This document shows, one piece after another, positions 6,531 to 9,471 of a stretch of 9,471 nucleotides of DNA. Positions within the stretch are counted from its first letter, which is position 1. Every line of letters starts with the position of its first letter. The notes beneath the pieces are model-generated. The model was not told the origin of the DNA, ran no database searches, and saw only the letters and a list, made by a program, of their open reading frames with translations. This stretch comes from Clostridiales bacterium (lineage in GTDB: Bacteria > Bacillota_A > Clostridia > Saccharofermentanales > Saccharofermentanaceae). The translations under genes were made by a program, and so were the position numbers. The stretch spans positions 1-9,471 of the forward strand of contig JAGCGE010000066.1 in the NCBI GenBank assembly GCA_017649745.1. Direction: 5' to 3'.

Positions 6531-7381
6531 CAGAAGATAACAAGATTAATCCAAAGAGGATACAGATCAAGAAATCAGATATAGCTAAGCTTAAGGCCAG
6601 CCTTCCGAAAAAGACTGAGCTTGGCAATGAGGGCGAGATAACAGATGAAGGTATCGCACCTATCCTCGAAAAGAACGCGCCGATCATATCGGTGCCGCTC
6701 GAGGCTGAATCTGTATGGGCTTTTAAGGAATATGCAAAGCTCTTAAGGAAGTGGAATGAGGTAATGAACCTCACCAATATCGTCGATGATAACGGTATCG
6801 CCATGAGACATTTTATCGACTCTCTGACGCTCGTGTCATTTATTGAGGCTGAACAGGCTAAGCAGGGAAGGAAGGACCTTACTCTTATCGATGTAGGAAC
6901 AGGCGCAGGGTTCCCTGGTATCCCTGTTAAGGTCCAGATGAGAGATATCAAGCTCACTCTTCTTGATTCGCTCCAAAAGAGGATCGGATTCCTTGATGAG
7001 GTAATTAAGACATTAGATCTTAAAGATGCGGGAACCATCCATTCGAGAGCTGAAGATCTCGGTCACACCAAGAACCACAGAGAAAGCTATGATATAGCGA
7101 CGGCAAGGGCAGTAGCAGCTCTTCCTGTATTGTGTGAGTATTGCTTGCCTTTCGTTAAGGTCGGAGGCATCTTCCTCGCGATGAAAGGCCATGTAGATGA
7201 AGAACTCGAAGAATCCAAGAAGGCGATCACTAAGCTCGGAGGATCAGTCGAGCGTGTCGAGAAGTTTGTTTTGCCTGGTACGGATATGGATCGTGCAGTC
7301 GTGGTAATAAGAAAGCTTCGCCCGACGCCTCTTACATATCCGAGGCAAGCGGGGAAGCCTTCTAAAGATCCCATTAAATGA
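6527..7381 (+). CDS. rsmG: 16S rRNA (guanine-N7) methyltransferase RsmG (GidB)
   Basis: RsmG uses S-adenosylmethionine to methylate N7 of G527 (E. coli numbering) in 16S rRNA; loss of this methylation in other bacteria gives low-level streptomycin resistance. At 284 residues it exceeds the usual 205-240. The core starts near residue 60 (FKEYAKLLRKWNEVMNLTNI, 66-85), then RHFIDSL (94-100), the SAM-binding motif LIDVGTGAGFPGIP (120-133), and YDIATARAVAALP (188-200). It ends with RAVVVIRKLRPTPLTYPR and GKPSKDPI, typical of the family end. The first 55 residues are an extra Lys-rich, then acidic, extension. Its start is well placed: GAGGA at 6516-6520, 6 nt before ATG 6527, overlapping the mnmG stop by 4 nt. 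The gene is the last of the operon. Confidence 0.95.
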   Translation: MTEDNKINPKRIQIKKSDIAKLKASLPKKTELGNEGEITDEGIAPILEKNAPIISVPLEAESVWAFKEYAKLLRKWNEVMNLTNIVDDNGIAMRHFIDSLTLVSFIEAEQAKQGRKDLTLIDVGTGAGFPGIPVKVQMRDIKLTLLDSLQKRIGFLDEVIKTLDLKDAGTIHSRAEDLGHTKNHRESYDIATARAVAALPVLCEYCLPFVKVGGIFLAMKGHVDEELEESKKAITKLGGSVERVEKFVLPGTDMDRAVVVIRKLRPTPLTYPRQAGKPSKDPIK

Positions 7382-7392
7382 TAGATGATACG

Positions 7393-8070
7393 TTAAGAAC
7401 CTGACTCGCTGTTAGGTTTCTTTCCGTAATCTGAAGAATTACCGATGTTATCTCCCTGCTTCTCGAAAGCAGACCATACTTTATTCTCGATAGAAGAATA
7501 GTAGTTATTGAGAGAATTAAACGGTGATCCTCCAAGGTTAAAAACTGAATCCCAGGAATTCGAAGTCCTGTTCAGATCATTCCTCAATTCACCGGCAGCT
7601 ACGTCTCCGTTGCTCATATAGTGATTGGAACTGTCTTCGAGCGCAATGCTGTCAGATTTTGAACCGGCATATACCGAATCGACGCTATCGATTTCCTCGA
7701 TATCTTCCGCAACGTTCGCACTTGTTGAGAGAACCTTCTCACCGCTGTCTGCAGGACTGATAGAATTGATCGCTGAAGAGATAGTATCACTGGATTTATT
7801 AGCCTTACCATTATTAACTGCCGTAATGATCAAGCCTACACCTACAACTGCGATCACAGCTGCAGCTATACCAGAGATAAGCGCTACAGGAACATGCGGT
7901 TTCTTTGGCCCCTTACCGCTGTTACCCTTGCTGCCGTTACCATTGTTGAGCTTCTCCATGTTGATCCTGTTGAGCGTCTGTCTGATAAGCTCATCAGAAG
8001 CCTTGGTTCCACTCAGATTCTTCTTCATAACCGATTCGAGTTTCTTATCAAGATCATCATACTGTTTCAC
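7393..8070 (-). CDS. Membrane anti-sigma-like protein paired with the ECF sigma factor
   Basis: Probably the membrane-bound inhibitor of the sigma factor encoded just upstream; assigned from position and topology, not from a recognised family motif. The 225 residues comprise a cytoplasmic segment (1-41, VKQYDDLDKKLESVMKK, then ASDELIRQTLNRI), a Gly/Asn/Lys linker (42-59), one transmembrane helix (about 60-85, VPVALISGIAAAVIAVVGVG) and an outer domain of about 140 residues rich in Ser, Asn and Asp, with no cysteine. No HxxxCxxC zinc anti-sigma motif is present. The start is GTG 8070, with GGAGG at 8083-8079 and 8 nt spacing; a TTG at 8091 in frame has no such site. The start lies 13 nt after the sigma stop, implying co-transcription. 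It converges on rsmG with an 11-nt gap. Confidence 0.72.
   Translation of the reverse strand: MKQYDDLDKKLESVMKKNLSGTKASDELIRQTLNRINMEKLNNGNGSKGNSGKGPKKPHVPVALISGIAAAVIAVVGVGLIITAVNNGKANKSSDTISSAINSISPADSGEKVLSTSANVAEDIEEIDSVDSVYAGSKSDSIALEDSSNHYMSNGDVAAGELRNDLNRTSNSWDSVFNLGGSPFNSLNNYYSSIENKVWSAFEKQGDNIGNSSDYGKKPNSESGS
7397..7425 (+). terminator. Likely terminator of the rpmH-rsmG operon, inside the convergent gene's 3' end
   Basis: AACCTGAC (7398-7405) pairs with GTTAGGTT (7411-7418) in an 8-bp stem with one G-U wobble and a 5-nt loop, followed on the plus strand by TTCTTTCC. It starts 16 nt after the rsmG stop and lies within the last codons of the minus-strand anti-sigma-like gene. On the minus strand no T-run follows. 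The T-run on the plus strand is interrupted, so strength is uncertain. Confidence 0.45.
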
Positions 8071-8083
8071 GGGTCCCACCTCC

Positions 8084-8647
8084 CTACTCAAATTTACTTA
8101 GTTTCTTTCTGGCTCTGAAGAGCCTGCTCCTTACTGTGCTTTCTGTTATCCCGAGATACCTCGCTATCGCTTCGTTATCGAGGTCGTAGTAATACCTGAG
8201 CAGTATTACTTCCTTCGCGGGTTCAGGAAGCTTCTGTATCGCATCCCATAATTCTCCGTCAGGGTCAAGCTGATCGAAATATTCGTCTTCCTGCGCCCTT
8301 CCGTCGACAGGCTGATTGTCAAAAGTAACTCCCGGTGAGGAACTCTCGGCTGATTCACCGGTATCCTCGTTTGCCTGTTCGTAGCTTCCGACTCTGGTAG
8401 CCCATGAGGACTTCAGATAATCCTTGCAGATATTCTTCGCGATCGTCAAAAGCCAGTACTTGACCGGACAATTGCCCGCGAATGAATCCTTCTTGTTCAT
8501 TACCCTTATGAACACATCCTGAAATGCATCCTCTGCCTGACTTCTCTTACCGAGATAGAAATTACATACACGAAGAACATCATCAGCATACAATCTGACG
8601 AGTTCCTCAACATCAGGCATAATAAACAATTCTTCTTTATGTTCCAT
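8084..8647 (-). CDS. ECF-family RNA polymerase sigma factor
   Basis: An alternative sigma-70 factor of the extracytoplasmic function class, directing RNA polymerase to a stress or envelope regulon. The 187 residues show region 2 at about 14-80 (EELVRLYADDVLRVCNFYL, then QAEDAFQDVFIRVM and YWLLTIAKNICKDYLKS) and region 4 at about 132-183 (LWDAIQKLPEPAKEVILLRY, then the helix-turn-helix NEAIARYLGITESTVRSRLFRARKKL). The linker (81-131) is long and acidic. Start: ATG 8647 with GAGGA at 8655-8651, rather close (4 nt after GAGG). An ATG at 8620 would give a more typical N-terminus, MPDVEELVRLY, but has a weak ribosome site. An ECF-type promoter lies just upstream, and the membrane partner gene follows after 13 nt. 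Confidence 0.93.
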   Translation of the reverse strand: MEHKEELFIMPDVEELVRLYADDVLRVCNFYLGKRSQAEDAFQDVFIRVMNKKDSFAGNCPVKYWLLTIAKNICKDYLKSSWATRVGSYEQANEDTGESAESSSPGVTFDNQPVDGRAQEDEYFDQLDPDGELWDAIQKLPEPAKEVILLRYYYDLDNEAIARYLGITESTVRSRLFRARKKLSKFE

Positions 8648-8663
8648 AAGTCCTCAATACTTA

Positions 8664-8690
8664 GACGAACGAGTAATCTAATTCGTTTCA
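8664..8690 (-). promoter_or_regulatory. ECF-type promoter upstream of the sigma gene (autoregulation)
   Basis: On the minus strand TGAAAC (8690-8685) is followed after 17 nt by CGTC (8667-8664). This is the pattern known for ECF sigma factors such as B. subtilis SigM and SigW (TGAAAC, 16-17 nt, CGTC or CGTA). It sits 16 nt before the annotated start codon, so the transcript would begin near 8657 with a leader of only about 10 nt that just includes the GAGGA site. If translation instead starts at 8620 the leader would be about 37 nt. Autoregulation is inferred from position. Confidence 0.7.
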
Positions 8691-8733
8691 AGAATAACAC
8701 ATAAATCATGATTTTCGAAAAAAAGAAAAAATT

Positions 8734-8759
8734 ATACTTATATATATAATAATAAGTAT
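8734..8759. repeat. AT-rich inverted repeat in the sigma-gyrA divergent region
   Basis: ATACTTAT (8734-8741) and ATAAGTAT (8752-8759) are exact reverse complements around a 10-nt A/T-only centre. The neighbouring 8711-8733 is an A-run, so the minus strand reads hairpin then AATTTTTTCTTTTTTT, similar to a weak terminator; the stem has only two G-C pairs. It could also be an operator or an upstream element for the gyrA promoter, whose -10 box begins 29 nt to the right. Confidence 0.4.
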
Positions 8760-8784
8760 CATATGCGCGAATACAGAAATTTAG

Positions 8785-8793
8785 TGTTATAAT
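8785..8793 (+). promoter_or_regulatory. Extended -10 promoter of gyrA
   Basis: TGTTATAAT at 8785-8793 is a consensus extended -10 element (TGn plus TATAAT). At 17 nt upstream (8765-8770) the sequence is GCGCGA, so there is no -35 box; the TGn extension would compensate. Transcription should begin near 8799-8801, about 28 nt before the gyrA start. A second weaker TATGAT lies at 8801-8806. Confidence 0.7.
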
Positions 8794-8827
8794 ACTGAGG
8801 TATGATTATAACAATCGGAGGAAAAAC

Positions 8828-9471
8828 ATGGCCGATAAGAATAGAGCTTTATCCAAGGAAGATAGGATCAAGCAAGAAAATGAAATAGACGACGCTTTTA
8901 AGTCGGAACAGAATACCATAATCCCGGTCGATCTCGAAAAAGAGATGAAGCAGTCCTTCATCGACTATGCGATGTCGGTTATTTCAGACCGTGCATTGCC
9001 TGATATCAGAGACGGACTTAAGCCGGTACATAGAAGGATCCTTTACTCAATGTATATGGATAAGATCCTTCCTGATAAACCATATAAGAAATGTGCTACT
9101 ACAGTAGGTAATGTTCTGGGTCACTTCCATCCGCACGGTGATGCTTCAGTTTATGATGCACTCGTAAGACTTGCTCAGGACTTCTCATTAAGACATCCTC
9201 TCGTAGACGGACACGGAAACTTCGGTTCTTTGGACGGAGACCCGCCGGCTGCTTACCGTTATACGGAGTCACGTCTTCAGAAGATCGCTCTCGAGATGAT
9301 GAGAGACATCGAGAAGAATACTGTAGATTTCCGTCCTAACTTCGATGAGAGTGAGATGGAGCCGGTTGCTCTCCCATCTAGATTCCCGAACCTTCTCGTT
9401 AACGGTACTGTAGGTATCGCCGTTGGTATGACAACTAATATCCCGCCTCATAATCTCGGCGAGGTAATCGA
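8828..9471 (+). CDS. gyrA: DNA gyrase subunit A, N-terminal part (cut by the window end)
   Basis: The cleavage-rejoining subunit of DNA gyrase, which introduces negative supercoils with GyrB. The visible 214 residues start [20 protein letters not shown], an extra charged N-terminus of about 20 residues, then the core [21 protein letters not shown] (31-51), [17 protein letters not shown] (57-73), the quinolone-resistance region [19 protein letters not shown] (99-117), [22 protein letters not shown] with catalytic Tyr145, and [12 protein letters not shown] (182-193). VDGHGNFGS favours GyrA over ParC, although DPPAA also occurs in ParC, and the C-terminal domain that would settle it is outside. 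GGAGG at 8817-8821 lies 6 nt before the ATG. The gene is divergent from the sigma module; no gyrB lies next to it in this window. Confidence 0.92.
   Translation, partial: MADKNRALSKEDRIKQENEIDDAFKSEQNTIIPVDLEKEMKQSFIDYAMSVISDRALPDIRDGLKPVHRRILYSMYMDKILPDKPYKKCATTVGNVLGHFHPHGDASVYDALVRLAQDFSLRHPLVDGHGNFGSLDGDPPAAYRYTESRLQKIALEMMRDIEKNTVDFRPNFDESEMEPVALPSRFPNLLVNGTVGIAVGMTTNIPPHNLGEVI

Noticed and set aside
6418..7038. Minus-strand open frame of about 200 residues across mnmG/rsmG
   Set aside because: Shadow of two strongly conserved genes on the plus strand; its composition is an antisense artefact.
8039..8091. TTG start at 8091 for the anti-sigma-like protein, overlapping the sigma gene
   Set aside because: GGAGG at 8083-8079 lies downstream of that TTG and points to GTG 8070 with 8 nt spacing.
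7625..8118. Plus-strand frames over the anti-sigma-like gene
   Set aside because: They are Ser/Leu-rich mirror images of the Ser/Asp- and Lys/Asn-rich minus-strand protein, and the minus gene has the ribosome site and operon context.
1..9471. CRISPR array, insertion sequence, phage gene, tRNA or rRNA
   Set aside because: No repeat-spacer pattern, transposase, terminal repeats or tRNA-like cloverleaf was noticed; the gene set is core chromosomal apart from the sigma module and the small gene.

Overview
The window looks like chromosomal DNA from a low-to-mid GC Gram-positive bacterium, most likely an uncultured or gut/rumen-type member of Clostridia. The grounds are the conserved origin-proximal gene order rpmH-rnpA-yidD-yidC-khpB(jag)-mnmE-mnmG-rsmG, strong GGAGG-type ribosome binding sites, a SpoIIIJ/Jag-type YidC-KhpB pair, AAG/AGA-rich codon use, and a Clostridia-like GyrA. 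I cannot name the genus from sequence alone.

Left edge (1-494): a short minus-strand gene (75-227), previously easy to overlook, encodes a 50-residue single-pass membrane protein. It has a consensus Shine-Dalgarno site and a 34-nt leader made only of A and C, and it ends before a hairpin. It is divergent from the rpmH operon. A near-perfect sigma-A promoter (TTGACT-17-TATAAT, 379-407) drives the plus-strand operon. I see no DnaA boxes here, so the replication origin itself is not evident in the window.

Central operon (495-7381, plus strand): ribosomal protein L34, the RNase P protein, YidD and YidC (membrane protein insertion), the RNA-binding protein KhpB, MnmE and MnmG (the tRNA U34 modification complex), and RsmG (16S rRNA m7G methyltransferase). 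Genes are tightly packed: rnpA and yidD overlap by 62 nt, and mnmG and rsmG by 4 nt. A hairpin with a T-run directly after the rpmH stop probably lets much of the transcription end there, so that L34 mRNA exceeds downstream mRNA. RsmG carries a basic N-terminal extension of about 50-55 residues.

Right part (7393-8647, minus strand): a two-gene ECF sigma factor / membrane anti-sigma-like module sits convergent to rsmG, where many Firmicutes have noc/parA/parB. Upstream of the sigma gene lies a TGAAAC-N17-CGTC element, the classic ECF promoter pattern, which suggests autoregulation. The anti-sigma-like protein has no recognisable zinc-binding motif and carries a long Ser/Asn/Asp-rich outer domain without cysteine; its signal is unknown.

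Right edge (8648-9471): an AT-rich divergent regulatory region with an inverted repeat and an extended -10 promoter, then the 5' part of gyrA, cut by the window end. GyrA has its catalytic Tyr but an Ala at the position of E. coli Ser83. Most of the window is ordinary core-genome sequence. The less ordinary parts are the small membrane protein at the left edge and the sigma/anti-sigma insertion between rsmG and gyrA.
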